A DNA stretch of 64,000 bases, from positions 622,461,156 to 622,525,155 of the forward strand of contig NC_133666.1 of assembly GCF_037893015.1 (NCBI RefSeq). The letters are read 5' to 3'. The notes beneath the pieces were generated by a model. The model saw only the letters and a list, made by a program, of their open reading frames with translations. It ran no database searches and was not told where the DNA came from. Of this stretch, positions 33,956-48,460 are shown piece after piece; the first letter of the stretch is position 1; each line of letters opens with the position of its first letter. Source of the DNA: Macrotis lagotis. Taxonomy: Eukaryota > Chordata > Mammalia > Peramelemorphia > Peramelidae. The position numbers were made by a program, and so were the translations under genes.

Positions 33956-35640
33956 TGAACATGTCAAAAAACAGAATAGGTCAAATGGTAAAAGAGGAAC
34001 AAAAATCCAATGAAAAGAATAATGCCTTGAAAAGTAGAACTGACCAAATGGAAAAGGAGTTACAAAAATTCAGTGAAGAAAATAATTTATTAAAAAATTA
34101 GATAGAAAGAAAGCACAAGTGTAAGCTGAATATGATTGGAATGCTTGTCTGAAAAAATAAAATCAAGGAAGTAGAAAAAGAATGCATTGGAAAAAGAAGA
34201 AAGGAACAGATAGAATGCGAAGAATTTTCTAACATAAAAAGAGATTTTATAATGGAGGGAAACATAGAGGAAGAGGGGAGGTGAGTTCAAGAAACTTACT
34301 CTCATTGGAATTCACTCAGAGGGAATAACATACACACTCCATTGGGTGTAAAAATCTATCTTGCCATAAAGGAATGTAGGAGGGGGAAGTGCATAAGAGG
34401 AATGAGAAGACACAAAAGGGAAGGTAGATTGGAGAAGTAAATGTCAGAAGCAAAAACCTTTTGAGAATGGACAGGATGAAAGGAGAGAGAGTGTAATAAA
34501 CAAGAAAAATTTAGAATGCAGAGAAATACACAATTGATCATTGTTATTGTAAAAAAATTAAAGGAAAATTCTCTGATAAAAGATTCATTTCTCAAATATG
34601 TAGAAAAGAGTTAAATCTATAGAAATAAAAACCATTCCTCAATTGATAGTGAATGGATAGGAACAGGCAGTTTTCAGGCAAAGTAATCTTTAGTCTTAAA
34701 GTCTTATGGAAAATGCTTTATAATCTTATCTATAGTCTTATGAGAAATGCTATAAATCACAATTGATTAGAGAAATGAAAATTAAAACAATTCTGAAGTA
34801 CTTCCTGACACTTATTAGATTAATGTATAGAACAGTAAAGGAAAATCAAAAGTATTGGAGGAGATGTGAGAAAATTAATAAATTAATGTGCTGTTAATGG
34901 AATAATGAATGGATTCAAAGATTCTCAAAAGCAATTTAGAACTATGTCCCAAACTATAAAAGGGCTAAAAAACCATGCATATCCTTTAACCAAGCAGTGC
35001 CACTATTAAGTCTATATCCCAAAGAGATTTAAAAAAAGGAAAAGGGGTTATATAAAAAAATATCTGTTTAAAGCTCATTTTAGGGTAACAAAGAATTGGA
35101 AATTAAGGGGATGTCCATGATTTGGGAAATGGCTGAACAAGCAGTGCTGTAAGATTATGATGGAATGTTATTTTGTTATAAGAAATGATTAAAGAATGGT
35201 CTCAGAAAAATCTGGAAGACTTACATGAACTGATGAAAACTGGAAATAGCAGAAGCAGAACATTGGGCATAGTAACAGCAGTATTAGATGATGAACTAAT
35301 AAGAATAGCTCAGCTATTCTCATCAATACACTGATACAAGAAAATTTTGAAGGATTTGTAATGAAAAAGGATCTTCATATACAGAGAATGAACTATTGAG
35401 ACTTGAATATAGATCAATGATACTTTTTCTTTATTCTATTTTTCTTGAGTTTTCTTTTTCTGAGTTTTCTTTCACAGTATTACATGGAAGTCTATATGGC
35501 ATGACTACACAGTTATAATCAAATTGCTTGCCTTTTCAATGGGAGAGAAGAAGGGAAAGGAAGAGAATTTGGAACTCAAAATTTAAAAAAAATGTTAAAT
35601 TTATTTTATATGTATTTTGGAAAAATAATATAATAAATTA
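33956..35640 (+). mobile_element. HAL1/L1-like element, head to head with its neighbour
   Basis: Sense: a coiled-coil ORF1 stretch at 33967-34102 (KNRIGQMVKEEQKSNEKNNA, then LKSRTDQMEKELQKFSEENN), then L1 3' UTR with TTTAACCAAGCAGTGCCACT, CAAAGAATTGGAAATTAAGG and an A-rich end. Its head abuts that of the antisense element at 30160-33955. Confidence 0.6.
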
Positions 35641-35739
35641 ATAAGAAAAATGAATATTAAAATTACCTTTTTGTAAATTTGGGAAACTACATTGGAAAAA
35701 TTATTTTAAAAAATCAACTTTTAAAATATGCCTCCCAGC

Positions 35740-38200
35740 CTATTATACCATTATAATGTTAATAGATTCTGTTCTAATCAATTAATACATAATATAATCT
35801 GTTTCTACTTAGCATTCATTTTTGAGAAGCAATAAATTGCTTTTCCATGCCTGATTTTTATTGTACCTTGAATATCTTTATTACCTTGTCATCTTAGGCA
35901 GCACCAAATGTTTAACAAATAATTACATTTCGTATAGTACTCAGGGTGAATGTTAATCAATACAGGTGGAGGAAAAAATAGCAAGCTTCCTCTCACTAGA
36001 GGCCAACTTGCACAGGACTGAAATCAACCTAACAATATAGTTAGGTTCAGGACAGAGAGGTCTGAGTGCTTCTGCACCTGTGGTCTGAGTCAATGAATCT
36101 AGATCCTTCCTTGTTCTCCCTTCCTGTTTTATCAGAGATGGGAAATCAATCATAGGCATCTGTGGGAGAACATTCCCTTAAATATCATGACCATTGCTTC
36201 CTCAGTGAACTATCCTGCTGCGACAGTTACTGTAATCCAGTAACCTGGAGGAATGAAGGAGAACCCAGCAGACCTAGAAGTGCCTCTCTTAAGAATCATT
36301 GCTACCTGCTTTCCCCAATACCCTTCTTTTTTTTTTACAGTGACCCTAAGATTAGCATTTTTAGTCTCATTGTGACTGCCCTTGTTGTATCCTACTCTTA
36401 TTGCCTCTGATCTGTCATGCTCTTGACCATTCATTTGCAACCCCATTCCTAGCTTTCCAAGACAAATATATTCTGTTCTGCTATAAAATCTGTTTCAAAA
36501 AAAATGTGAATTTGTTTCCATGAAATAAATAAATTAGGGATCACAACAAGAATTTTGAGTTTGCTTATAGGAGATTTCTTGCATGAGAAATAGTAAGAAT
36601 TTAGGAAACTATGTGCCTTCATGATTACTTACAAACTTCAAGCCTTCTTGCAAGCACTCTTACAAGAAGACTATTTTCTTTGTCTAAGTGCAATATTTAT
36701 TGTGTGTATTTTAATGGAATTGTGACAGAGGAGCCTGGGTCAACCTCCTCTCCTTTTTAGCTATGGTCTCCTTTTTTAGCCATGGTCTCTAGATCCAGGG
36801 TTTTCTTGCCCATCTTGCTCCATACTTTGCCAGGCTGCCACCTGGGGTTTAGGTTGAACTGAACATCCTAAGATTATGGATGCTGTCACAATTTATGTAA
36901 ATATTTATATATTTTAACTAATTAATATATACAAAGCTCTGCTGTCATTTTATTAAGCTCTTCTCTGATGAAGTTTTTAGCATTGTGGCCATTAACTTCA
37001 TTTCCTCCCTTATATTTTATGGTTTTTATTGCAGAATTTTACATTAGTGAAGTTTTTGGGGAATTGATATGTTGAAGAACTGACCATAATAAATATCTAA
37101 GAAATTATGGGATATAGTGGTTAGAGGACCTCCCTTAAAGTCAGGGAGACTTGGATTCAAGATACTAACAGACTAGTTATGTGATCACAGGCAAGTTATT
37201 TAACCTTTCAGTACCCAGGTCACTCTCTAAATTCATTAAATTATTAGAGGGAGTTTCCATATCAGGCAGTCCCTAGGCTGATGAAAATTTCCAAACAAAA
37301 ATAAAGGGAATTGTTCTCACCTTATGTCCTTATGTATTGCTAGTCTATCTTATTTTTTTGTTAAATCTTGTCTAAGTTTTGAAGGTATTGTGTAAAGATG
37401 GAAAGAGAATTATATTTGGAAAAAGAGACTAAGTGAAGACATAAAACACTTTATGAAGAAGCTACTGTTTGTGAGGTACCCTTCTAAGTACTGGTCCTGC
37501 TCCCAGAAAACTCATAGCCTAATAAATATATAAACAAATCTGACAAACATGCCATAAGAGAGGTAAATTGTGGTTAATCAAGAGAAAAAAGTCACTAGTA
37601 TCAAGTTAAATCAAAAAAGGCTTCTTCTAATAAATGGGATTTTAATACTGATTTGAAAGAACCCAGGGAAGCTATGAAATAAATGAGTGGTAAGAACAGA
37701 ATATAAGTGTTCAGATCCTGCCTTTGACATATCACTGGGATGATCTTGAACAGATTATTAAATCTTTCAGGGTTCCAGGTTCCTCAATGACAGAATAAGA
37801 CAGTCAGAGTAGGTCAGTGGGGTTCATTTCAAATGAAAACAACCAAATCCATGTGACCACATATTGATATAGAAAACCACATAACCCTAACCCTAACCCT
37901 AACCCTATTTTGTTAAATATTCCCCAATTACATTTTAATTCAGTTCAGGTTAAGGGCCACATGTTTGATACCTCTAGAGCAGGTGACATCTGAGGTCTTT
38001 TCTATCTCTTTATATCCTATTGTAAGGTATCATACATTTCATAGGAAGGCATTTGAAAAAGGCTGAAAATGAACAGACCTTTTTGGGAATCAGAGAACTT
38101 TCAGATGAATATATTGAGATGTCCCATGGACTAGATTTAGGTAATGCTACCAGAAAGAAATTGTGGTCATCAACTCATTTGTATGTGACTGTTTTTTGAG
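35740..38200. repeat. Duplicated spacer block after the L1 pair
   Basis: Homologous to 61500-64000, and its first part to 17820-19200. Includes a MIR-type piece (about 37115-37235), old L2-type sequence (37480-37700) and a telomeric insert. No gene seen. Confidence 0.55.
37883..37906. repeat. Interstitial telomeric repeat
   Basis: Four exact AACCCT units. The matching place in the next unit (about 63935) reads CATACATTAACATTATCC and has no such repeat. Confidence 0.9.
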
Positions 38201-40586
38201 AATTATAGGTTGATAATTGGAAATTACAGAATAGTTAATCTGGGGGCTATGGAAAGACTATATAAGGACTACCAGCGTCAATCCTGAGATAGAATTTTTG
38301 AACTTCACATGTTATGTTTGAAATAAATCATTACTTATGAGGAAGTGACAATTCATTATAAGAAGAGATGGATCAAAAAGAAGCAGGAAAATAAGCTGAG
38401 TGTAGGAGGATCATAAAAAGTCAGGGACAGAAGACAGAGAAGGTAAGGAGAGAAGCTTCCTCCATTTCCTTCTATCTCTTAAGAGATGGTGACAGATAAT
38501 GGGGAAGGTTCCAGAGATGCTTTGCTAGGAATCTGTTGATTGTAAGAGCAGCATTGCTTTGATGATTGGCTAGAGAAAAGGTTGAGGGTTTTTCAGAGGC
38601 TATGCTGATTGGAGGGGAGATAAAAACCTGCTGTGTGCAGAGCCTTCTGAGCCTATTACTCTGTAGTGCCATCTACATTCTGAAAATTAGAAACTGCAGG
38701 GGACTTTGTATGATTTGAGAAACAAACGGACACAGGCTTTGCATCTCTTTTTTATGAACTGTGCTTATTGTTAAAGAAGTTTTAGCCTACTAGAAGGTGT
38801 GGGAATAGTCACTAAGGAATTGGGAAAGGAGAAAGTGAAGTAAGAATGACCTTGGGGGGCTGCACTCTTGGGGCAGGAATCCTGCCCTAAAATCTGTCCA
38901 TGTTCCCAAGGAGACTCTTTCTCAATCCCCTCTCACTTTCAGTTTTTGGATCCCAGGCAGCTCTTCCACTTTCATGTAAATTATGTCAAAATGAAGTAGA
39001 GGTCCTTTTCTCCCTCTTTAGGGAGGGGGATCCATTTTCAGAGGAACCTCTTTGCCAAGGAAGCAAAGGGAGCTCTAAACAAAACAAGCAGCTCAACCAG
39101 ATCATTTCTACCCCAGACAGAAGCCTCCATTCAGGGAGGTGTGGTGGGGTCCATGCCTGAGGAGGCAGGAATAGTATCAGTCACAATTTACTAATAGAGG
39201 TAGCACACACACATGCTCCCTTCAGTGAGGCAGATGTACTGACGACCTCACCAGGTGGTTTCTAAGGCAGTTAAAATCAAGGTCAGCAATACTAAATATT
39301 TCATACATATATGTGAAATGCATCATCTAGATTATGGAAAATGAGCATATATAATAAAAGAGTCAACAAACATTACAGAGAAATAACTACAGGCATCAGT
39401 GTATTTATTCAACCCAGTTTGTGAAGGATTGCCCAATCTGAGGTGAAACACAGCTTGCTGCTGCCTCCCCTCACATCTTTCCCTGAATTGATTCCCTGTA
39501 TTATCTCTAAAACATGCAAATTCAGATGTTTTTGTCTATGAAAATGCCTGGAATCATAGAGAAATCACATGTGTAACACAGATCATTATTAAGATTTATT
39601 TTATTTTATATTTTTTATTTTTCATGTTGTCAGTGGAGGCTCTGCAGTATGAGCATAAGCCCTAAAATGACTGCACCTTTCTGCACTTTGGGATGTCATC
39701 TCTACCTTGGTATTAAGGTTGGTTCCTTCCAGAACAGAGTCTCCTGATGGAATTATCATAGGGTATATTATTAAACCCATTTCAGATGCACATGTGTCAC
39801 TTCTTTACAACCAGGCGTACCCCCATCCTTGTCACAATGTTACTGACTTGCTTCCTTATAATAGTCACTGATTTACTGTATCCTTATGTGAAGCATTATT
39901 CTCCATCACAATAATCTGTTCTCCCATCACCAGAACAGTAAACATTATTAGCCCCTCCTTCTCCTACTTTGTGTTTTTCCCATTCCCTCTACCTCCTTTC
40001 TTAAATTTTTTTTTGCAACTGACATTTTAAAAATTAATCTATCCTTTCCAGTACCTTCCAAACAATTTTTAAAATCATCGATATACAGCCACATTGTCCA
40101 GTGAAACAAACTACAAAATTAGCTATGTTCAAATTGTACCTTTGATGCAGGGAAATGATGTAGAGAATTATGAATATAGCTTTAATGATGTTAAAATCTT
40201 GTTAATTGTAGAAAGTTGTTTGCCCCTGAGATGTAAACTGATCTTGACTGTATCCTATCTCCCCTTGACCCTGTTGTTTTGTACCTTGTCCCCATTTCAC
40301 TTAGCTCTGTCCTGCAAGTTGGGGCAATAGGAAATGACATATTAAATTTGGGGGTCAAGCACCTTGGGACAGGAAGGAGCAGTGTAGCTTGCCATTGGAA
40401 GATACCTGTGCTAAGGTATAAGATCACACTCCAAGCGCTACCCTCTGTCCAACCGACCATGGAAGGGTATTCTTGCTTCTTCCATCCTTCTATTCAGAAG
40501 GTTGGGCTTTCTCTTGCTCTTCCTTAATTCATATGGAACACCATGGGCCTTACTATGTGGCCTGGTTAAACCAGGCCCCATGACTG

Positions 40587-40590
<4 letters not shown>
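38200..40590. other. Stretch unique to this spacer; no gene recognised
   Basis: Not found elsewhere in the window. About 38480-38720 carries an inverted CCAAT-like TGATTGGC and GAGATAAAAACC, which could be an old promoter or LTR remnant, but I see no matched end repeats or internal parts, so I make no element call. Open frames here (for example 38900-39160) lack domain signs. Confidence 0.35.

Positions 40591-40646
<56 letters not shown>
40591..40646. repeat. (CT)n microsatellite
   Basis: About 28 CT units, about 55 bp left of the RPS4X insertion. Confidence 0.95.
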
Positions 40647-40648
<2 letters not shown>

Positions 40649-40701
40649 ACTTCACCTGGCCTGTACTCAAGGATACTTACTGCTTTTCTTACTAATTTTG
40701 G

Positions 40702-40715
40702 CCAATGTACTTTAT
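40702..40715 (+). repeat. Target-site duplication, 3' side of the RPS4X retrocopy
   Basis: CCAATGTACTTTAT, identical to 42022-42035 and followed directly by a T-rich tract (the retrocopy's tail on the other strand). Confidence 0.85.
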
Positions 40716-42021
<1,306 letters not shown>

Positions 42022-42035
42022 CCAATGTACTTTAT
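42022..42035 (+). repeat. Target-site duplication, 5' side of the RPS4X retrocopy
   Basis: CCAATGTACTTTAT, immediately beyond the GC-rich 5' leader of the retrocopy. Confidence 0.85.
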
Positions 42036-42440
42036 AACAATATTTTGCCATAATAAAATCCTGATCATCCTTTAATATTCCAGAGAGCTGAGAATTTCTT
42101 CACCTTTTCAGTGGCCTTAAATCTTCTGTCTTCAATCTTTATATCTTTAATAATCAGCAACACTCCCTGCCTTTTAAGTCTTTCACTTCTTTGTGATATG
42201 GTGATTGGTGTGCTTCATTTTTATTCTTTTGATGCGTGATTTATCATTGACTTAATCAGAGTTCTAAAGTTTTTCAAAAGTTATTCCTTTCTATAATACG
42301 GAATGAATTATTCTCCTAGTTATATTCATTGTTCTATGTATCAATTTATAGAGATCTACTCAGTTTCTTCTGAAATTATCAGCTTTATCATTTCTCATGA
42401 CACAGTAGTATTCCATTACATTCATAAATCAAAGAGACAA
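42036..42440. other. Gap between the retrocopy and the next unit
   Basis: AT-rich; includes a short antisense L1 3' UTR-like piece (TTTCTCATGACACAGTAGTATTCCATTAC around 42390). Nothing coding. Confidence 0.4.
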
Positions 42441-42444
42441 CATA

Positions 42445-42570
42445 AAGTAGTGGCCAGAGGCAAGCCTTGGACTCAGAAAGTCCTACCTCTGATGCATACC
42501 TGCTATGTGTCCAAAGGCAATTCATTTAACCTCTCATTGCCCCAAGCCACTCTCTAAAGTAATTACACTA
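42445..42570 (+). mobile_element. MIR-type SINE relic
   Basis: Related to 18925-19040; CTGCTATGTGTCCAAAGGCAATTC core. Confidence 0.45.
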
Positions 42571-42656
42571 GCAGAGGGAGTTTTCATATTAGTTTTTTCT
42601 TGAACAATGAAATAGTACTTCTAGACCAAAATAAAAGAAAAAGTCCTTACCTGATA

Positions 42657-42846
42657 CATGAAGAGCCTATTTTGGGGAGGCTAGGTGGTACAGTGGATAG
42701 AGCACTGGCCCTGGAGTCAGAAGTACCTGAGTTCAAATCTGGCCTCATACACTTAATAATTGACTAGCTGCGTAGCCTTGGGCATGCCACTTAACCCCAT
42801 TGTCTTGCAAAAACTAAAAAATAAATTCAGCATGAATAGCCTATTT
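42657..42846 (+). mobile_element. tRNA-derived SINE with target-site duplications
   Basis: SINE body 42674-42830 (GGGGAGGCTAGGTGGTACAG...), flanked by CATGAAGAGCCTATTTT (42657-42673) and CATGAATAGCCTATTTT (from 42831). Absent from the same place near 19110. Confidence 0.88.
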
Positions 42847-43284
42847 TATTCTTTTGTGAAATTTGCTCTAAATTTGGAAAGCACCATATTATTAAGTATC
42901 TAATATGTACCAGGCATCCTACTAAGGACTAGGGATAAAAAAACCTCACAGTTTAATGCAATATCTCCTGAACAGACAGATATAATAGTGGAGAGTAGAA
43001 GTCATAGGACATAAGCCCTGGAAGGAGTGTGTGTGGATTTGTGTATTTGGGGTGGAAGTGGTTGGCATTACATTATACTTATGCCAAAGGAAGAGAACAG
43101 GTTTCAGAAGGTGGCGTGGAAACTGGAGAGATCTGGGATCTATTGTAGGGTATCTCTCCTTTAGAGAATAAATTTGTCTTGACATGCCTTGCCTGGGGGA
43201 AAGGAGGAGGTCATGGGCAGTATATAGAAGAGACAGAAGTGGAGAAGAGATTTTATTCCCTTTTTAGGATTGGCTACCTCTCTC

Positions 43285-43388
43285 AGAGGGCATCTAGGAT
43301 TCTCTACCTGAATAGTGAAGATACTCAGCAAAGATACTCTGCACACAAGTCAGCCTCCACAGGTACTTAGCTCAGCTCAGGTTAGGAA
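43285..43388 (+). promoter_or_regulatory. Candidate 5' non-coding exon end, copy 3
   Basis: Homologue of the same block; ends CAGGTTAGGAA|GTAAGTCT, with the last exon base changed from G to A, which would weaken the donor slightly. Confidence 0.33.
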
Positions 43389-45124
43389 GTAAGTCTGTCT
43401 TCTATCCTTAGCCTGATTCTTCCTCTATAAATCCCTGCTTCTCCCCCCCCCCCCACAGCCCCAATCAATCTCAGCTCCCACTGATTCTTTCTCTTTCTCA
43501 GTCCCTAGCCCCTGAGGAATGAGAGTCCCTTCCTTCTAATCTGGCATAATCTGGCAGGAATCAGAAAGCAATCAAGGTTTGCATATTCCCTAAGCCCAAG
43601 TGACTGTTCTAGTCATGTTGGTTCTCATTTGTTAGATATGGGGCAGAAGTGGATGAGATAATTGTAGCCTGGCACAGACAGGGCAGGCTAAATGAGGTAG
43701 ACTAAATGTGGTAGGGTAGAGTAGATAGGGTTTATGAATGGGGTGGACTAGACGAAGTGCCCTGAACATTATAAAATTGACAGGATAAAGTAACCAGAAA
43801 AGATAAAGGAGGGGGAGAGAAGAGAGTGGTTGGAATGGAATCTGGCTACGTTGAAGGCATTGTTCCTCAAGGATGGGAAAGGATTGGGTCATTGTAACTT
43901 GCCTGATTCAGACAATGTATAGAACACTATCTATTGTTCTGGGTGCTATATTCCAGATGGGCCTTAGTCAAGTTAAAACTAAAGCAGATAATGACTGGAT
44001 AAATGAAGAATCCAGAGATTTAGGAAGTGGGAATATTCAGTTTACTTATCCCCAGGCCAGGACAGCAGCTTGCAAATACTTCCCCCTACAAAATAGGGGG
44101 TAGCAAATAGAATGAAATCTTTCTAAGGGCAGGAACTCTATTTTTAATCCCACAATTTAGCACAGTGTCTGGTAAATAAAAATCATTAAATGTTTCTAAA
44201 TGTAAATAAATGGAGAAAATATTTATTGAGTTGAATTAAATTTTACCTGAAGAAAAGGAAATTTGTGTTGTGGGGTTAGATATCCTTGTGTGGGATAAAG
44301 TTTTGAGATTTCTTCAGTAAAATATTATAGATTGAATCTGGTTAGCTATGTGTCCCTCCTCCCTTGACAAAGCAAACTTCTGGGATGTTGTTGAAGAGTC
44401 AACTGACTTCATCTCATCTGTTGATGTCTGGAGAATCATTCAATTTCCTGGGACTAAAGAGATAATCTGGTTTTGGTTTGAATATTATGTTCTTTTCCCT
44501 AGATTAGTTTGCTTTGTTTGAATTCTATGCCCCTTTCCCTAGGGTAGTTTTCTGTTTAGATTGTAAGACCACATTCTTCATTAAGGAAGGTGGGTCAGTT
44601 GTGGGGGGGGTGTGGAATTGAGTTAGGATAAATGTGATTCTTAGGCCTTTTGCTTTTGCCTCGATCTCTCTAATTGATTGTAGCCCATTTCTCCAGAAAT
44701 GAATAATACCTCCATACCTTGAGAAATCTTTGAAATTTATTTAAGTGACATTTATCCCACACATCCTCAAGAATTTGCCAGACTTCCAGATCAAAAAAGA
44801 AATTAAAATATATGTTTGACACTAAGCCAAGAAATTTAGAACAAGAAGCAAAGGGAAAAAGTAGCAGAAGCTATTTCAGTTCAGTCAATGAAAGGAAGAC
44901 ATTTCTTCACAATTAGAGTTATCTGAGGGTATATTAGGCTGCTCTGAAGGTAGTAGGTTCTCTCTCCCAAGAAATATTTAAGAAAATGCTAAATATTTCC
45001 TTTGCAAGTATGGTGTAGAGGTGATTTTCTGCCACTCAAAGTTCTTTCTAAAGTTCACCAAAATAATGACCTAGAGTTGTTAGAAGGTCATTTTTGGGTA
45101 ATCTATTAACTAGGGACCTAAATG

Positions 45125-45400
45125 TCAGCCCCTTTATCTAACTTTGAATGTCCTCCATAATCAGACACCCTTCTTATCTGATATTCTTTTATTCTCCACA
45201 CATTCTACAGTCTGCCCAAACTGGTCTATTCTCTGTCCCTGTATCCTGTATCCTGTGCTTTCCTACTTCAGTGACTTTTGCCCTTTTTATTTTCTATCCC
45301 TTATGTATTATCTGTCATTTCTGCTTGACTTTGTATTATCTGCTTATGTGTCAGATCTTTTCACTAGTCACTTACCCACAAGAGGGTCTAGGAGGTCTCC
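45125..45400 (+). mobile_element. LINE 3' fragment (L2-like)
   Basis: TTCTACAGTCTGCCCAAACTGG matches the 3' coding end of L2-type LINEs better than its counterpart at 4985-5220. Confidence 0.45.
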
Positions 45401-46054
45401 AGCCACTGTTCTTTTCAAATTCTGGCTCATGCAAGTAGGACTTTACTCTGCTTCTTTCTCTCAGAAGTGAGTCCACCAGTATAGAGTCACATCCTTCTAC
45501 ATAGGCTGCACAAGAGGACTATGCTTTAGGGAACTGCCAAACTCATAAATGAGGTAGTGATAGTGCAGAAGGGGCTATTTATCTCCCTTGGCAGGAAATT
45601 TGATGCCAACCTTTGAAAAAAAAGTCAACCAATGTTTGTTTGAAACTTGTAACTCTTCAGAACAAACATAATGCCAATTCTTTGAAATTATAAGGGTAAT
45701 TTCCATGACATCCAAGAATGCTTCCAATATTGTTGAAAACCTATATAGAAAATCATTGTGAATTGCTCATGCAATTGAATTGCTCTAAAGCATCAAGTGG
45801 CAACATAATTAGGTTATATGCAGAGTGTGATATATGTACAAAGGAGAGTATTAGGGAATGGTTTGCAAAGGTAATAAGTTGAGATAGAATCTCTATATGT
45901 TCAACCCTCAATCTCTACTCCCTGAGAGTCAAAAAAAAAGGAAATACTCTTACCGGAGACCAATGTTGGCACCTCCAATAATCATAGTCATTGAGTCCAA
46001 GAATGACTAAAAGATTAAACCTTGCATATTTTAACAAGAGTGCTACATAAAAAA

Positions 46055-46220
46055 AAATTATATGGCATAGTGGACAGAATATTGGATTTGGAATCAAGAA
46101 GATTTTCACTTGCTAGCTATGTGACTTTGGGCAAGTCATTTAGCCTTTTTTGATTTTAATTTCCTTATTTATAAAATGCCTATAATAATAGCACCTGGCT
46201 TACCAGATTGTTAGTAGAGT
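46055..46220 (+). mobile_element. MIR/THER-type SINE relic
   Basis: TGCTAGCTATGTGACTTTGG / GCAAGTCATTTAGCC core; counterpart of 5810-5995. Confidence 0.55.
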
Positions 46221-46228
46221 CAAATGAG

Positions 46229-46279
<51 letters not shown>

Positions 46280-46312
46280 TATATGTATATATACATATAT
46301 AAAAATATATAT
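46229..46312. repeat. (TA)n microsatellite
   Basis: About 42 bp of pure TA then imperfect TATATG/TACATA. Confidence 0.9.
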
Positions 46313-48067
46313 ACTACTTACCAAAAATTAAAGTTCTATCTGAATGCTAGTTATTATTATTGCTACTAATATTAACAATAAATATTAGCATATATATGCA
46401 AATGAAGAATAATTACCAAAACTAGAAGGCATTGCTCTTTTAGGAACATAAACCAAAAGTCATATGAACAGAACAACTAAAGAAAAAAAGCACACTCAAA
46501 TATGCAGTAATCAACATGTGTAGCAATGAATATATACAATTATATTCAAAACACATTTCTCATGGGCATCTCTTTAGTATTTTTATCTGAATAAATGTCT
46601 AACAATTTCCTTAGGTTCTTTAAGTTAGTCACTGGGATGATTGTTTATCATTAGTCTCCATTTGCTCAATGTAATCCAATTAACTCTCCTATGGAAATAG
46701 GTACTTGTGGTAAACAGTTTTGACAGGTCCTTCTCTATTTTCTGGGATTATGCTGTAAAAAAGGCAAACTGCCCAATCTCTCAAAAACTTAATATGGGTT
46801 AGGTTGCTATCAGTCAGCTAACTTGTGAGTCCCTGGATGCCAAAACTTCTCAACAGAATTCCATCTTATTGTTTAAGGTCTTCACAATATATTTATAATC
46901 AACTACCTTTTCCTTCTTTCATACATTTTCTGAGCTGCAGTCATGGCTAATTGACTTTTCTCTTCAATAAAAGATATGTTGATATTGAGTAGTTGCAGTA
47001 CCTCTTTCATTTGAGGTAATAAAACAAAAGTCAACAGGTTACTGTTCTTATTATTCAAACATGAGCAAAGATGGTGTAAATATATATTATCATTCCCAGT
47101 GGAATTGCATATACTAGAAATGACAGATGTGGATTCCCTTGACTTTTCCTTTTTTCTCAGAGTTTCCAACATTTTCACCTGTGCAGTAGCCACTGAGATG
47201 CTATGAGCAACCTTACAACCAGTTAGACATTCAGATTTTAGAAAATATATTAATTATTAATTATATTATTGATATAATATATTAGAAATATATCAAGGAG
47301 AGAAAATACCTATAGAGCAAATCTATGCAGGAGAGTGGAAAGAACAGGTAGATCTGGGGTATGCCATTTTGGGGTGAGTGTTGAAGACAATAGGAATAAG
47401 GAAGTTAGAAGTAAGGGATGTATAATAGAGTTTGTATATTGGCAGACAGGATTTCAGAATCACTAGACTGGAGAGAGTGAGGGAGTGGGATTCTGCTAAT
47501 CACTGAAAAATGAACCTGAACTGAGTATCAGTGACTTGAGGGAAATCTGCTAAGGCAGACAGAAGATTCCACTTAAGCTTTTTCCTTTAAGTCCAACCTT
47601 ATAAGAAGTGAGAGTATCAGTCCTGAGAGATTCACAAGGTTTACCTCAAACCAGGCAAGAGCAGTAGGTGTGACCTGGGGATTCTATACAGAAGGCAAGA
47701 ATTGGAAATATGAGGTTCATGTGATCTGAGAAAAAATGCTCTGAAGCACTGTTGAAAGCTCTGGGGAGAAGAATGAGACCACAGTTTTGATTCTAGATCC
47801 AAGGTTGATAGAGGATTTTTTGGATAGTCTTTGGAGTAGATAGTCTTTGCAGCTAGAATGGGAAAAATAGAGGTTTTTGACAATTATCACACTGATGTTC
47901 CTTGTCCTTTTCATAACTGTGATTGTTCTTGACCTAGTCCTATTTTCTTTGTTTCTAGCAGAAATACTGATCAAAATTAAACATTGACTTCTTGTTTCCT
48001 TGCAATATCACATGTCAAAATTCACATAAATCATGAATATCTCCTCCCTTTCTGTGTCCTTTCTCAG

Positions 48068-48160
48068 GTGTGATGGAGATTCTCAATCTCTCAGGCTCCT
48101 TATTCTCTAATTTTGTGATTTTCTTCATTCTCCTTCTCAAGGTGCCAACATTGGTCTCAG
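48068..48160 (+). pseudogene. Copy 3 exon 1: signal peptide
   Basis: ATG at 48073, 29 codons (MEILNLSGSLFSNFVIFF, then ILLLK, ending TLVS), phase 1 at G|GTAAGA. Open. Confidence 0.65.
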
Positions 48161-48460
48161 GTAAGAGTATTTGCTTTTCTTCAACTCTCAGGGAGTAGAG
48201 ATTGAGGGTTGAACATATAGAGATTCTATCTCAACTTAGTACCATTCCTTAATACTCTCCTGGTCTCTTTGTCTTGAAATACTGTCCCTTGCATTACTTT
48301 CTTCTTTAACATTTTCCCATCTAAACTTACACTCGATTTTCCTTCTCCACCATCCAATTTTAATATTTTTCCTTCACACCTTTCTTGCATAAACCTTGTA
48401 TAACCTTCCATCTTCTGCTATTCTTTTCTCTAACCTTCTGTCTTCTTCCTACCTGAACAG
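48161..48460 (+). other. Copy 3 intron 1
   Basis: 300 bp, GT...AG, no repeat recognised; the shortest version of this intron in the window. Confidence 0.55.

Larger units (their letters stand above)
42965..48067. repeat. Upstream block of gene copy 3
   Basis: Homologue of 3230-8252, collinear over about 5 kb. Contains the candidate 5' exon, a C run (43442-43454), a LINE fragment, a MIR-type piece and a (TA)n tract. Confidence 0.6.

Noticed and set aside
36330-36410. Possible membrane exon: pyrimidine tract, ACAG, then DPKISIFSLIVTALVVSYSY
   Set aside because: The matching block at 62345-62430 is less hydrophobic (NLKTSTPNLSPSLTV), the first-unit block near 18350 lacks it, and it is about 8 kb from the nearest gene exon. 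Probably chance.
38480-38720. Possible old LTR remnant (CCAAT-like and TATA-like pair)
   Set aside because: No matched end repeats, no internal parts and no second copy in the window; too weak to name an element.
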